64,000 bases of DNA from Brevibacterium iodinum ATCC 49514 (GTDB lineage: Bacteria; Actinomycetota; Actinomycetes; Actinomycetales; Brevibacteriaceae): NCBI RefSeq assembly GCF_900169265.1, contig NZ_FXYX01000008.1, positions 1 through 64,000 of the forward strand, given 5' to 3'. Every line of letters begins with the position of its first letter. Within the stretch, counting starts at the first letter, position 1. Below are positions 51,028-59,970 of this stretch, piece by piece. The notes under the pieces are model-generated. The model was not told the origin of the DNA and made no database searches. It saw only the letters and a program-made list of their open reading frames with translations. Position numbers and translations under genes: made by a program.

Positions 51028-52242
51028 ATGCGACTTCCCGACATCCCCCTTCGTCATCACCGAACCGTCCGCACCGCCGCCGCACTCGGCACCGGCGCCC
51101 TCGCGCTGGTGCGTCGCCGCGACGTCCCTGCCGAACGCCGGACCGGCCTGAGAGCGGGAACCGCCCTCGCCAATGCGGGCCTGACCTGGCTGACCGGGTC
51201 GAGCGCCTTCCTCGGACGAGTCGGTGGATCGAGCGGCCTCAACGAGTTCCTCGGAGCCATCTCCACCAGAGGGAGCGGTCCCGTCCGATATGCTTCCTCT
51301 CCTGCGCACATCGCTGACGTCGGAGCACTCGACGGCGATGCCGACGCAGATACCTGGTGGGACGAGCACGCGAGAGTGACCTCCCCGGCGTTCCTCAATC
51401 TTGTCACCGCAGCTGGAGCAGGAGCGGCTTCCTGGGCGCTCTGGCCGCTGACTGAGCGGTTGGCGGAGAAAGTCGATGAGAAGCTTCCGAGCGGAGTCGG
51501 TCGTGGTCTCAATGCCGTCGTCAACGGCGGGCTCGTCGCGCTGACAGCGGTCCTCATCGACAAGGTCGAGAACTGGGCCGACGACGGCGAGGAACTCAAT
51601 TATGCTCCGCTCGAGATCGAGCTGCCCTCCCATATCCGGGAGTCGGTCGATACGCTGTTGTCTCTGCCGCACCCGAACTCGGAGGCCAGCGCCGAGGCGG
51701 TCCGAGAGCAGTTCGCTTCCGCGAAGTTCTTCGTGTGGGTCACCTATCCCGATTCCTTGAATTCAGGTGATGAGCCCGTCGTCCTCGACCCTGAACAGAT
51801 CGAACAGCTGCTCAAGGACGAGGACATCGCTTCGATCGACGTCCGACCCGACGAATCGACCCCGAGCGCGGCACCGGCCCGGCATATCTACCCGGTCACC
51901 GGAATCACCGGCGGCGGCGCCGCCGAAGGCGGCACCGTCAGATCAGGCGACCACGCCGGCATATCGAGCGGACGCTTGGAACTCACCCTCGACATCGTCG
52001 ACGGACGTCTCACCAGTGTGGATCTCAACGAGGTCGACGATGAACCATTCGCAGACCTGCTCTCCGCCGAGGCCCTTCGCGAATCCGTACCCGGCACCCT
52101 GCACCCGGGCAGCCTCGACGACGAAGACGGCGGATATTCCTCGAGCTTCGAGATCGCCGATGGCGATGTCGAGGATGCCGTCCGCACACTGGAGCGATGG
52201 CCGCGCCCGGACGAATACACCTTCCGTGCCGATGGCAGCTGA
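51028..52242 (+). CDS. hypothetical protein, unknown family
   Basis: I do not recognise this 404-residue protein. The N-terminus is basic and followed by weakly hydrophobic Ala-rich stretches (about 14-30 and 50-65). A second hydrophobic pair lies at about 120-140 and 165-185, so it may be membrane-associated. The C-terminal 200 residues are acidic and look soluble, with EELNYAPLEIELPSHIRESVDTLL and a final PDEYTFRADGS. GAGGA precedes the ATG. It stands alone between def and msrA. Codon use is like the neighbours, giving no sign of transfer. Confidence 0.65.
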   Translation: MRLPDIPLRHHRTVRTAAALGTGALALVRRRDVPAERRTGLRAGTALANAGLTWLTGSSAFLGRVGGSSGLNEFLGAISTRGSGPVRYASSPAHIADVGALDGDADADTWWDEHARVTSPAFLNLVTAAGAGAASWALWPLTERLAEKVDEKLPSGVGRGLNAVVNGGLVALTAVLIDKVENWADDGEELNYAPLEIELPSHIRESVDTLLSLPHPNSEASAEAVREQFASAKFFVWVTYPDSLNSGDEPVVLDPEQIEQLLKDEDIASIDVRPDESTPSAAPARHIYPVTGITGGGAAEGGTVRSGDHAGISSGRLELTLDIVDGRLTSVDLNEVDDEPFADLLSAEALRESVPGTLHPGSLDDEDGGYSSSFEIADGDVEDAVRTLERWPRPDEYTFRADGS

Positions 52243-52293
52243 TCGTACCGCTGGGGCCGGGAATAACCTGCGCGCGTCATCGTTATACGTTGC

Positions 52294-52824
52294 ATGAGCG
52301 ATCTTCGTACCCTCACCCTCGGCGCCGGCTGCTTCTGGTGCCTCGACGCCGTCTACCAGCGGACCACCGGCGTGAGAGAAGTGATCTCCGGCTACACCGG
52401 CGGACACACTGACAACCCCGGATACCGTGAGGTCTGCTCCGGGATGACCGGCCATGCCGAAGCCCTTCAGGTGACCTTCGACGCCGACATCGTCCCCGAA
52501 GACGTCATCCTCGGCCTGTTCTTCACCGGCCACGACCCCACGAGCCTCAACCGCCAGGGCTACGACGTCGGCACCCAGTACCGGTCGGCCATGTTCTATC
52601 GCGACGAGACCGAGAAGCAGCACTTCGCCGCGGCCATCGAATCCGCGCAGAGCCTCTTCGACGATCCGATCGTGACCACCCTCGAACCGCTGGGCACCTT
52701 CTATCCCGCCGAGGCGGTCCACCAGGACTTCTACACCGCGAACCCGGACAACGGCTACTGTCGTGTCATCATCGACCCGAAACTCAGCAAGGCCCGCACC
52801 GCCTTCGCCGAATGGGTGAGCTGA
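52294..52824 (+). CDS. msrA: peptide methionine sulfoxide reductase MsrA
   Basis: This 176-residue enzyme repairs methionine-S-sulfoxide in proteins. The active-site motif GAGCFWCLDAVYQ has the catalytic Cys near residue 13; GYTGGHTDNPGYREVCSGMTGHAEA and GTQYRSAMFY are conserved family segments. The last 5 residues overlap the start of the nitroreductase gene (TGATG). No MsrB is visible in the window. The msrA-nitroreductase-MFS order suggests a small oxidative-stress or detoxification operon, which is an inference. Confidence 0.95.
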   Translation: MSDLRTLTLGAGCFWCLDAVYQRTTGVREVISGYTGGHTDNPGYREVCSGMTGHAEALQVTFDADIVPEDVILGLFFTGHDPTSLNRQGYDVGTQYRSAMFYRDETEKQHFAAAIESAQSLFDDPIVTTLEPLGTFYPAEAVHQDFYTANPDNGYCRVIIDPKLSKARTAFAEWVS

Positions 52825-53687
52825 TGGGCAGTCGCAAAAAAGACAGATGCAAGAAGTCCAAACACAAGAAGCACAAACGGTCGGGGGACGCGGGCGAGGC
52901 CTGCGAAGCGACCAAAGACCGCGCGCGTGCCCACTTCCTCGACGGCAACACCGGCCCGTGGGCGAAGAGCCTTGCCGCGCAGGATGCGCAGACCCCCCGT
53001 TCGGCGCAGAATGAGAACGGCGCAGACCCCGCCGAGGATGCCGCCGCCTTGCCGCAGGGCGGCACCGCAACCATCACGGCCACCCGTCGCGGACCCGACT
53101 ACTCGGTGCCGTCATCGATCGACATCGTCGCCGATCCCGTTCTCCACGCTTTGAGCACCCGACGGTCGATCTCGAAGGTCGACCCGCAGACCCCGAACGA
53201 CTCCGACCTGCTCGAGATCATCCGATCGATCTCCTCGGTCGCCGACCACAAGGCCCTGCGCCCCTGGCGCTTCCTCATCATCCGAGGAGACGACCGGCAC
53301 CGCCTCGGCGACGCCCTCGACGAAGCCGCCGGAGTGGTCCGCAAACCTGGCGAGACCAATACGAAGCCGCTGCGGGCCGAACTGCTGCTCGCCCTCGTCT
53401 CCTCACCCGTCAAACATGACAAGGTGCCCGAATGGGAGCAGCACGCCACCGCCGCCGGGGCCGGGCACCTGCTCGAACTCGCCCTGTGGCAAGCCGGTTG
53501 GGGCGTCATGTGGCGCTCAGGCAACCTGACGAACACCGAACCGGTCCGCCGCCTCCATCGACTGGACGATCACGAACTGCTCATGGGCTGGTTCTACATC
53601 GGAGCCGTGCCCGAACGCTACCGACAGCGTCTGACCACGAGCACCCGCCCCCTGCCGAAGCCCGAACAGTTCCTCGATACCCTGTGA
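52824..53687 (+). CDS. nitroreductase family protein with Lys-rich N-terminal extension
   Basis: The 287-residue product has an unusual N-terminus rich in Lys, Arg and His (RKKDRCKKSKHKKHKR), then about 60 low-complexity residues, then a nitroreductase domain from about residue 95: LSTRRSISKVDPQTP, LRPWRFLIIRGD (FMN-binding), HLLELALWQAGWGVMWRSG and MGWFYIGAVPER. This is the TdsD/YdjA-like small FMN reductase type. The start overlaps the msrA stop; the next gene overlaps its stop by GTGA. The basic extension may bind nucleic acid or membrane, but that is speculation. Confidence 0.82.
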   Translation: MGSRKKDRCKKSKHKKHKRSGDAGEACEATKDRARAHFLDGNTGPWAKSLAAQDAQTPRSAQNENGADPAEDAAALPQGGTATITATRRGPDYSVPSSIDIVADPVLHALSTRRSISKVDPQTPNDSDLLEIIRSISSVADHKALRPWRFLIIRGDDRHRLGDALDEAAGVVRKPGETNTKPLRAELLLALVSSPVKHDKVPEWEQHATAAGAGHLLELALWQAGWGVMWRSGNLTNTEPVRRLHRLDDHELLMGWFYIGAVPERYRQRLTTSTRPLPKPEQFLDTL

Positions 53688-54937
53688 GCACGCCCGACAC
53701 CGACGCATCGGAGACACGCCGCCTGCCCAAGGAGATCTATGTCCTCGTGGCAGCGGCCTTCATCGTCGCCCTGGGCTACGGAATCATCGCCCCCGTCCTG
53801 CCGCAGTTCGCGGCGAGCTTCGACTTCGGGGTCACCGCCGCAACCATCGTCGTCTCCTCGTTCGCGTTCTTCCGGTTCGTGTTCTCACCCTCGTCCGGCC
53901 GCCTAGTCGATGCCTTCGGCGAACGTCGCATCTACATCACCGGTCTCCTCATCGTCGCTGCCTCCACCGCGGCCGTCGCCTTTGCGCAGAACTACTGGCA
54001 GCTGCTGATCTTCCGCGGACTCGGCGGCATCGGCTCAACGATGTTCAGCGTCTCCGCGATGGCGCTCATCGTCCGGCTCGCCCCGATCGACGCTCGCGCG
54101 AAGGCATCGTCGACGTACGCGACTGCGTTCCTCGTCGGCAATATCGCCGGACCCGTCCTCGGCGGTGCCATGGCCGGATGGGGGATGCGCATCCCGTTCG
54201 TCATCTACGCCGTGGGTCTGCTGCTCGCCGCCATCGTCGTCCGCGTCTTCCTCGCCTCCACCGCGTCCTTCGGCTCCTCGACGAAGTCCGGACGTGCCCG
54301 GCTGGGAGCGGAGAAGGACAAAGAACAGCAGGAAGTCATGTCCTTCCGGGAAGCCTGGAGGGATTCGGCCTACCGGTCGGCGCTCATCTCCGCCTTCGTC
54401 CAAGGCTGGTCGGCGATGGGCATCCGCGTGGCCATCTACCCGCTCTTCGCCATCCAGGCTCTCAGAGCCGATACCGCGGTGGCCGGACTGGCCCTGACCA
54501 TGTTCGCCATCGGCAACGCCTCGGCCGTGACGGTGGTCGGGCGCTTCGCCGACACCGTAGGGCGCAAACCCTTCATCCAATGGGGTCTGTTCGTCCTCGG
54601 CGTGACCACCGCGGCGCTGGCCTTCATCGACTCGATCTGGCTGTTCTTCGCCTTCTCCATCATCGCCGGGATCGGCTCCGGCCTGGCCAACCCCGCTCAG
54701 CAGGCCACCGTCGCCGACGTCATCGGCCGCGACCGCAAGGGCGGCCGAGTGCTCGCCCGCTACCAGATGGCCCTCGACGGCGGAGCCATCCTCGGCCCGA
54801 TCATCGCCGGAGTCGTCGTCGATCACTTCGACTACTCGTGGGCGTTCCTGCTCACCGGCGTTCTCGGCATCGTCGCCGCAGGCCTGTGGTTCTTCGGCCG
54901 CGAGACCCGACCCCGCACAGCCACTCCGGCTGAGTGA
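53684..54937 (+). CDS. MFS drug-efflux-type transporter
   Basis: The 417-residue protein has 12 predicted membrane helices and the major-facilitator motif A in the 2-3 loop (SPSSGRLVDAFGERRI, near residue 68) with a similar repeat (GRFADTVGRKP, near 288). The layout and the motif GYGIIAPVLPQF in helix 1 are typical of the DHA1 drug:H+ antiporters. It is coupled to the nitroreductase by a GTGA overlap, which fixes the GTG start. The substrate is unknown. Confidence 0.88.
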   Translation: MSTPDTDASETRRLPKEIYVLVAAAFIVALGYGIIAPVLPQFAASFDFGVTAATIVVSSFAFFRFVFSPSSGRLVDAFGERRIYITGLLIVAASTAAVAFAQNYWQLLIFRGLGGIGSTMFSVSAMALIVRLAPIDARAKASSTYATAFLVGNIAGPVLGGAMAGWGMRIPFVIYAVGLLLAAIVVRVFLASTASFGSSTKSGRARLGAEKDKEQQEVMSFREAWRDSAYRSALISAFVQGWSAMGIRVAIYPLFAIQALRADTAVAGLALTMFAIGNASAVTVVGRFADTVGRKPFIQWGLFVLGVTTAALAFIDSIWLFFAFSIIAGIGSGLANPAQQATVADVIGRDRKGGRVLARYQMALDGGAILGPIIAGVVVDHFDYSWAFLLTGVLGIVAAGLWFFGRETRPRTATPAE

Positions 54938-54966
54938 CGCGCCCAAACGCACCCGCACATGCGCTG

Positions 54967-55028
54967 CAGCTTGGTGAAACTGCACCAGCTCGGTGCAGGG
55001 ACCAAGCTGCTGCAGTTTCACCGAGCTG
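54967..55028. repeat. 28-bp imperfect inverted repeat
   Basis: Arms 54967-54994 and 55001-55028 match at 25 of 28 positions around a 6-nt loop. It follows the MFS stop by 29 bases and precedes the RND gene in the same direction. It has no U-tract. Confidence 0.85.
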
Positions 55029-55171
55029 GTGGTCGGGGCGCGGCGTGCTCAGCCGTTGATCAGAGAAGTCAGGTTTTCCTCATGTGCGGTTCAGGGGACA
55101 CTCACTAGGATGGTTGGTTGAGTCGGCGTTCTGCGTCGTCGCCCTGCCTACGACAAAGAAAGTCCCCCCTC

Positions 55172-58100
55172 GTGAGTTTTCTGACCCGGCTGAGCCTGAA
55201 GAACCGGGCGCTCATCGCGCTCATCTCCGTCGTCGCCATCGTCTTCGGCATCATCGGTGCCGGCGCGCTCAAGCAAGAGCTCTTCCCGTCCCTCGACAAC
55301 CCACAGGCCACGGTCACCGCCTCCTATGAGGGAGCCACCCCCGAGGCCGTCGAATCCGAAGTCACCGACCCACTCGAAGGGGCGCTGACCGCACTGCCCG
55401 AGGTCGAGGACATGACCTCGACCTCCTCGGCGGGCAGTTCGCAGATCACCGTGAGCACGAAGTACGGCGATGACTCCGATGACGTCGTCCGCGCCCTGCA
55501 GCGCGCCGTCTCCCAGGTGCAGCCGACCCTGCCGGACGGTGTCGAACCGAACGTCATGATGATGGGCACCGATGATATTCCGGTGCTCGCCCTGTCCGTG
55601 ACCTCGGATGCCGATGAAGACGAGCTGGCGGCGAATCTCGAAGACTTAGTCGAACCGGAGCTGAATAAAGTCGACGGTGTCTCCCAGATCCAGATCGCCG
55701 GAGCGAAGACCAAACAGGTCGAGATCAGCATCCGCCGCGACGACCTCGAGGACGAAGGAGCCAACCTCGACGAGGTGGCCGGAATCCTCCAGTCCAACGG
55801 TGTGCCCACCTCGGCCGGTGAGCTCAAGGGCGACGACGGCTCGGCCCCAGTCGAGGTCGGCACCCGCATCCGCTCGATCGATGCGATCAAGGACCTCGCC
55901 ATCTCCGGCAAGGACGGACCGATCCAGGTCTCCGACGTCGCCGACGTCAAACTCGTCGACGAGCCGATCGAGTCGATCTCGCGCACCAACGGCGAACCCT
56001 CGCTGTCCGTGTCGGTGATGAAGGAGTCCGACGCGAACACCGTCGACGTCTCTCACGCGGTGGCCGACAAGCTGCCCGAACTCGAGAAGATGATGGGTGA
56101 CAATACGGAGTTCGTCTCCGCGTTCGACCAGGCCCCGTTCATCGAACAGTCCATCCACGACCTGCTCAACGAGGGTGGGCTGGGCCTGATCTTCGCGGTC
56201 CTCGTCATCCTCGTCTTCCTGCTCTCGGTGCGGGCGACGATCATCACCGCCATCTCCATCCCGCTCTCCCTCCTCATCGCCATGATCGGGCTGTGGATGG
56301 GCGGGGAGACCCTCAACATGCTCACACTCGGTGCGCTGACGATCTCCGTCGGCCGCGTCGTCGACGACTCCATCGTCGTCATCGAGGCGATCCGCAGACG
56401 CCACGCCTCCGGCGGCGACAAGTTCTCGAACATCCTCGCCGCCGTCTCCGAGGTGGCCGGTGCCATCACCGCATCGACCCTGACCACGGTGGCCGTGTTC
56501 CTGCCGCTGGCATTCGTGACCGGGCAGACCGGAGAGATGTTCCGGCCCTTCGCCCTGACCGCGACCATCGCCCTGCTCTCGTCCCTGTTCGTGGCACTGA
56601 CGATCGTGCCCGTCCTCGCGTACTGGTTCCTGCGACAGCGTGAAGCGAAGGTCAAGCTCACCCGTGCGGAGAAGGCGGAGATCCGTCGCAGCCGCAAGTC
56701 GATGCTGTCGCAGTGGCGGGCAGAGAAGAAGGAAGCGAAGAAGGCCGACAGGAAGCGCGACCTCGCCGCCGCCGGTGCCGAAGCCGAGGACACCGGTCCT
56801 CGAGACAGTGTCGAATCGTCCCAGCGGGCCGGCGCTCCCGCACAGGCCGGTGCCACGACTCGAACCGATGCGACCGGAGTGGCCGCGGGTGGACCGCGCT
56901 ACAGCGAATCCGAAGACGGAACGGAAGCGGTCGACGAGCTTGCCGGAATGCATTCTCCGGTGACGCGACTGCAGAAGACCTATATGCCGGCCATCGGGTT
57001 CTCGACGAAGCACCCGATCATCATGATCCTCATCGCCGTGCTCGTGCTCGCCGGCACCGGAGCGATGATCCCGCAGCTGAAGACCGAGCTCTTCGGCGAC
57101 ACCGGGCAGGACTCCCTGCAGATCTCGCAGACCTTCGACCCGGGCACCGACCTCGATGAGGCCTCGGAGCAGGCGAAGAAGGTCGAGGACATCCTCGCCG
57201 ACGAATCCGATGTCGACAACTACCAGCTGTCGCTCGGCGGCACGTCGTTCGGCTTCACCGACGATTCGTCGCTGACGGGCACCTATATCGTCAACACGAA
57301 GTCCGGAGTCTCGGCGCAGTCGATCTCCGCGGATCTGCAGAAGCAGTTCGACGGCCTCAAGGGTGCCGGCGACGTCGAGGTGGCAAGCCAGAGCTCGACC
57401 CCGGGTGCGCAGACCATCGACGTCACACTCACAGCCACCGATCCCCAGGAACTCGAGGACGCGACGAACAAGGTCAGCGACAAGCTCGAGGGCGTGTCCT
57501 CGGCGCAGTCGGTGACGAGCGATACCGCCGCTGTCCAGCCCGTGATCGAAGTCAGGGTCGATCATGAGAAGGCCGCGGAGGAGAACCTCACCGAGGCGGC
57601 CATCGGTCAGTATGTGCAGCGTGCCATGCACGGTCAGCAGATCGGTGAGGTCGTTATCGACGATGTCTCCCATTCGGTGCTGCTCTTCGATCGCAATGCC
57701 GACACCGTGGAGAAGCTGCGCGAACTCAAGATCCCGGGCAAGCCGGAAGAGACGGCTCCCGACGGAGGAGCCGGCGCAGGTGCGGCAGGCGGCGCCGGTG
57801 GAGCGGCCGGAGGTGCCGGTGGCTCAGGTGACGCCGGCGCGGCCGGTGGTGCCGGAGGAGCTGGCGGAGGCGCCGGAGGTTCGGGTGACGCCGGTGCAGC
57901 CGGAGGCGCAGGCGGTGCTGGTGGTGCCGGAGGCGCAGGCGGTGCTGGTGCGACGGGCGGCGATCCGAACGCGGGCGCTCCCGTGACCTCGGAGCCGCGC
58001 TTCATCGAACTCGATGAGGTCGCCGACGTCAAGGAGGTCAAGACCGCCCCGACGATCCGCCACACGGATTCGCAGCGTTCGACCACCGTGTCCGTGACTC

Positions 58101-58978
58101 CGGAAGGCGATGACCTCGGAGCCGTGTCTACCGAGGTCCAGTCCGCCCTCGACGAGGTGGACCTGCCCGATACGGTGTCCGTCGACACCGGCGGTGCCAC
58201 CCAGGAGCAGAATGAAGCGTTCTCGCAGCTGGGACTGGCGATGCTCGCGGCGATCCTCATCGTGTTCGTCATCATGGTCGCCACGTTCAAGTCGCTGCTG
58301 CAGCCGCTGATCCTGCTGGTCTCGATTCCGTTCGCGGCCACCGGTTCGGTTGCGCTCTCGCTCATCACCGACACTCCGCTGGGGCTGACGTCGATGATCG
58401 GTCTGCTCATGCTCATCGGCATCGTGGTGACGAATGCGATCGTGCTCATCGACCTCATCAACCACTTCCGAGTCCGCGGGGTCGATCTGCGTACGGCCAT
58501 CGTCCACGGCGCCCGACTGCGTTACCGTCCGATCCTCATGACCGCGGCCGCCACGATCTTCGCTCTGCTGCCGATGGCCCTCGGACTCACCGGCGGGGGA
58601 GTGTTCATCTCGAAGCCGCTGGCGATCGTCGTCATCGGCGGACTGGTCAGCTCGACGCTGCTCACGCTCATCCTCGTGCCCGTGCTCTACCTGCTGCTCG
58701 AAGGGGTCAAGGAACGCCGAGCCGAGACGAAGTACGTGAAGAACATGGCTCGCGGTGAGGTCCTCGACGCCGCCGAGGCACGGGCGCATGAGCGGGAGAC
58801 CGCCTCGGCGTCGGATGAATCGACGGACGCCGACCACCTCGGTGACAGCCGCGATGACGAATCGACCGGCAGCGACGAACGAGACGACGGGATCCGGGGC
58901 GAGGGGCAGGGAACGGACTTCACCCTGCGCAGCCAGCAGCCGCGTCGTGATGACGGGGACGGCGAACCCAAACACTGA
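55172..58978 (+). CDS. RND-superfamily efflux permease, AcrB-like
   Basis: The 1268-residue protein has the AcrB layout: helix 1, a large extracytoplasmic domain, helices 2-6 with the proton-relay Asp pair in VVDDSIVVIE, a second large loop and helices 8-12 ending near residue 1190. Two inserts lengthen it beyond the usual 1040: a basic then low-complexity cytoplasmic segment (DNA 56650-56940) and a Gly/Ala stretch of about 70 residues in the second outer loop (57757-57975). The tail is acidic. The GTG at 55172 starts at the family N-terminus; a TTG at 55118 is an alternative. No periplasmic adaptor gene is nearby. Confidence 0.87.
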   Translation: MSFLTRLSLKNRALIALISVVAIVFGIIGAGALKQELFPSLDNPQATVTASYEGATPEAVESEVTDPLEGALTALPEVEDMTSTSSAGSSQITVSTKYGDDSDDVVRALQRAVSQVQPTLPDGVEPNVMMMGTDDIPVLALSVTSDADEDELAANLEDLVEPELNKVDGVSQIQIAGAKTKQVEISIRRDDLEDEGANLDEVAGILQSNGVPTSAGELKGDDGSAPVEVGTRIRSIDAIKDLAISGKDGPIQVSDVADVKLVDEPIESISRTNGEPSLSVSVMKESDANTVDVSHAVADKLPELEKMMGDNTEFVSAFDQAPFIEQSIHDLLNEGGLGLIFAVLVILVFLLSVRATIITAISIPLSLLIAMIGLWMGGETLNMLTLGALTISVGRVVDDSIVVIEAIRRRHASGGDKFSNILAAVSEVAGAITASTLTTVAVFLPLAFVTGQTGEMFRPFALTATIALLSSLFVALTIVPVLAYWFLRQREAKVKLTRAEKAEIRRSRKSMLSQWRAEKKEAKKADRKRDLAAAGAEAEDTGPRDSVESSQRAGAPAQAGATTRTDATGVAAGGPRYSESEDGTEAVDELAGMHSPVTRLQKTYMPAIGFSTKHPIIMILIAVLVLAGTGAMIPQLKTELFGDTGQDSLQISQTFDPGTDLDEASEQAKKVEDILADESDVDNYQLSLGGTSFGFTDDSSLTGTYIVNTKSGVSAQSISADLQKQFDGLKGAGDVEVASQSSTPGAQTIDVTLTATDPQELEDATNKVSDKLEGVSSAQSVTSDTAAVQPVIEVRVDHEKAAEENLTEAAIGQYVQRAMHGQQIGEVVIDDVSHSVLLFDRNADTVEKLRELKIPGKPEETAPDGGAGAGAAGGAGGAAGGAGGSGDAGAAGGAGGAGGGAGGSGDAGAAGGAGGAGGAGGAGGAGATGGDPNAGAPVTSEPRFIELDEVADVKEVKTAPTIRHTDSQRSTTVSVTPEGDDLGAVSTEVQSALDEVDLPDTVSVDTGGATQEQNEAFSQLGLAMLAAILIVFVIMVATFKSLLQPLILLVSIPFAATGSVALSLITDTPLGLTSMIGLLMLIGIVVTNAIVLIDLINHFRVRGVDLRTAIVHGARLRYRPILMTAAATIFALLPMALGLTGGGVFISKPLAIVVIGGLVSSTLLTLILVPVLYLLLEGVKERRAETKYVKNMARGEVLDAAEARAHERETASASDESTDADHLGDSRDDESTGSDERDDGIRGEGQGTDFTLRSQQPRRDDGDGEPKH

Positions 58979-58989
58979 GCCGTCCCGGC

Positions 58990-58995
58990 TAGAGT
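58990..58995 (+). promoter_or_regulatory. -10-like TAGAGT box before CPBP protease gene
   Basis: TAGAGT lies 7 nt before the ATG at 59003 and no ribosome-binding site intervenes, consistent with a leaderless mRNA. Confidence 0.4.
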
Positions 58996-59002
58996 TGAGT
59001 CC

Positions 59003-59764
59003 ATGACGACCGAGCTCGAACCACAGGAGAGAAAGCGCCTGTGGTTCGAGCTCGGTCTCATTGCGGCCCTGTCCCTGGGCCAGGCATCCGTCTATGCGAT
59101 CGTGCGTCTGGCAGACATCGCCACGCGCGGACCGATCAGCGACGCCCAGGCCAAACTCAACACCTCGATCTCGCCTCGGCCGGGCTTCGACCTGATCTAC
59201 CAGCTTCTCGACATCGGCTTCACCCTCGTGCCCGTCGTCCTCGCGATCTACCTGCTCACTCGAGACCGACCGGCCCGGCCGCTGCCGATCAGGCTCGGAG
59301 TCGACGGGCACCGACTCCGTGACCTCGGCCACGGCGCTCTCATCTTCCTCGTGATCGGCATCGGCACCCTCGGGGTGTATGCGGGCGGCAGGGCACTGGG
59401 GATCACTGCCGAGATCCAGCCGTCCAACCTCGGTGATCATTGGTGGACGGTTCCCGTGCTGCTGCTCTCGGCGGCGAAGAACGGAATCCTCGAAGAGGTG
59501 CTCATCTTCGGCTTCGGGGCGCTGCGACTGCGGCAGCTGGGCTTCGGACCCTGGCCGATCATCATCTCCTTGGCGCTCTTCCGCGCCAGCTACCACCTCT
59601 ACCAGGGCATCGGCCCGTTCATCGGCAACGTCGCCATGGGCATCATCTTCGGCTGGTACTTCCTGCGCAAGGGCAGGCTCATGCCGCTGGTGTGGGCGCA
59701 TGTCATCATCGACGCCGTCGGGTTCCTCGCCCCGGGAGTGCTCGCCCTCGTCGACTTCGGCTGA
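59003..59764 (+). CDS. CPBP family intramembrane metalloprotease
   Basis: This 253-residue multi-pass membrane protein has the CPBP (Abi/Rce1-like) motifs: the catalytic glutamate pair in GILEEVLIFGFG near residue 160, FRASYHLYQG with the metal-binding His near 195, and WAHVIIDAVGF near 231. Six to eight membrane helices are predicted. Family members cleave prenylated or membrane-bound substrates; bacterial roles are varied and the target is unknown here. It is an independent unit by its apparent leaderless promoter. Confidence 0.87.
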   Translation: MTTELEPQERKRLWFELGLIAALSLGQASVYAIVRLADIATRGPISDAQAKLNTSISPRPGFDLIYQLLDIGFTLVPVVLAIYLLTRDRPARPLPIRLGVDGHRLRDLGHGALIFLVIGIGTLGVYAGGRALGITAEIQPSNLGDHWWTVPVLLLSAAKNGILEEVLIFGFGALRLRQLGFGPWPIIISLALFRASYHLYQGIGPFIGNVAMGIIFGWYFLRKGRLMPLVWAHVIIDAVGFLAPGVLALVDFG

Positions 59765-59775
59765 GTGCTGCAGGT

Positions 59776-59805
59776 GAGGTCGGGACAGGCGAGGTCGGGA
59801 CAAGC
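59776..59805 (+). repeat. two tandem 15-bp repeats
   Basis: Two adjacent copies (59776-59790 and 59791-59805) differ at one base. They lie just after the CPBP gene; no function is apparent. Confidence 0.7.
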
Positions 59806-59832
59806 GAACGCGACACTCATTCCTCCCTCCGG

Positions 59833-59854
59833 GTTCACCTCTGATTCACCGACG
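59833..59854 (+). promoter_or_regulatory. candidate PHO box upstream of phoX
   Basis: Two direct units of exactly 11 nt, GTTCACCTCTG and ATTCACCGACG, match the actinobacterial phosphate-response pattern (GTTCACC plus 4 variable bases), bound by PhoP in Streptomyces and RegX3 in mycobacteria. It lies 117 bases before the phoX ATG. Confidence 0.6.
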
Positions 59855-59970
59855 GGTAGTTCCAAGGCCGCTTGCCGGTGACAGTCTCGATCGGGTGAGT
59901 CCTTCCGGCTCCGTCCTCTGTACCGGGTGGGCCCCGGACTGGGAAGATACCCGATACAAGGAGGGAACCG

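Noticed and set aside
55646-57673. 675-codon minus-strand frame
   Set aside because: It is antisense to the RND permease and rich in Arg, Asp, Gly and His as GC-bias shadows are; no family motifs.
57757-57975. Gly/Ala repeat in the RND gene as a CRISPR-like or tandem repeat array
   Set aside because: Units are irregular, in frame and coding; there are no spacers of constant length.
57824-59803. 659-codon minus-strand frame across the RND and CPBP genes
   Set aside because: Spans two recognised genes on the other strand and has no ribosome-binding site or domain.
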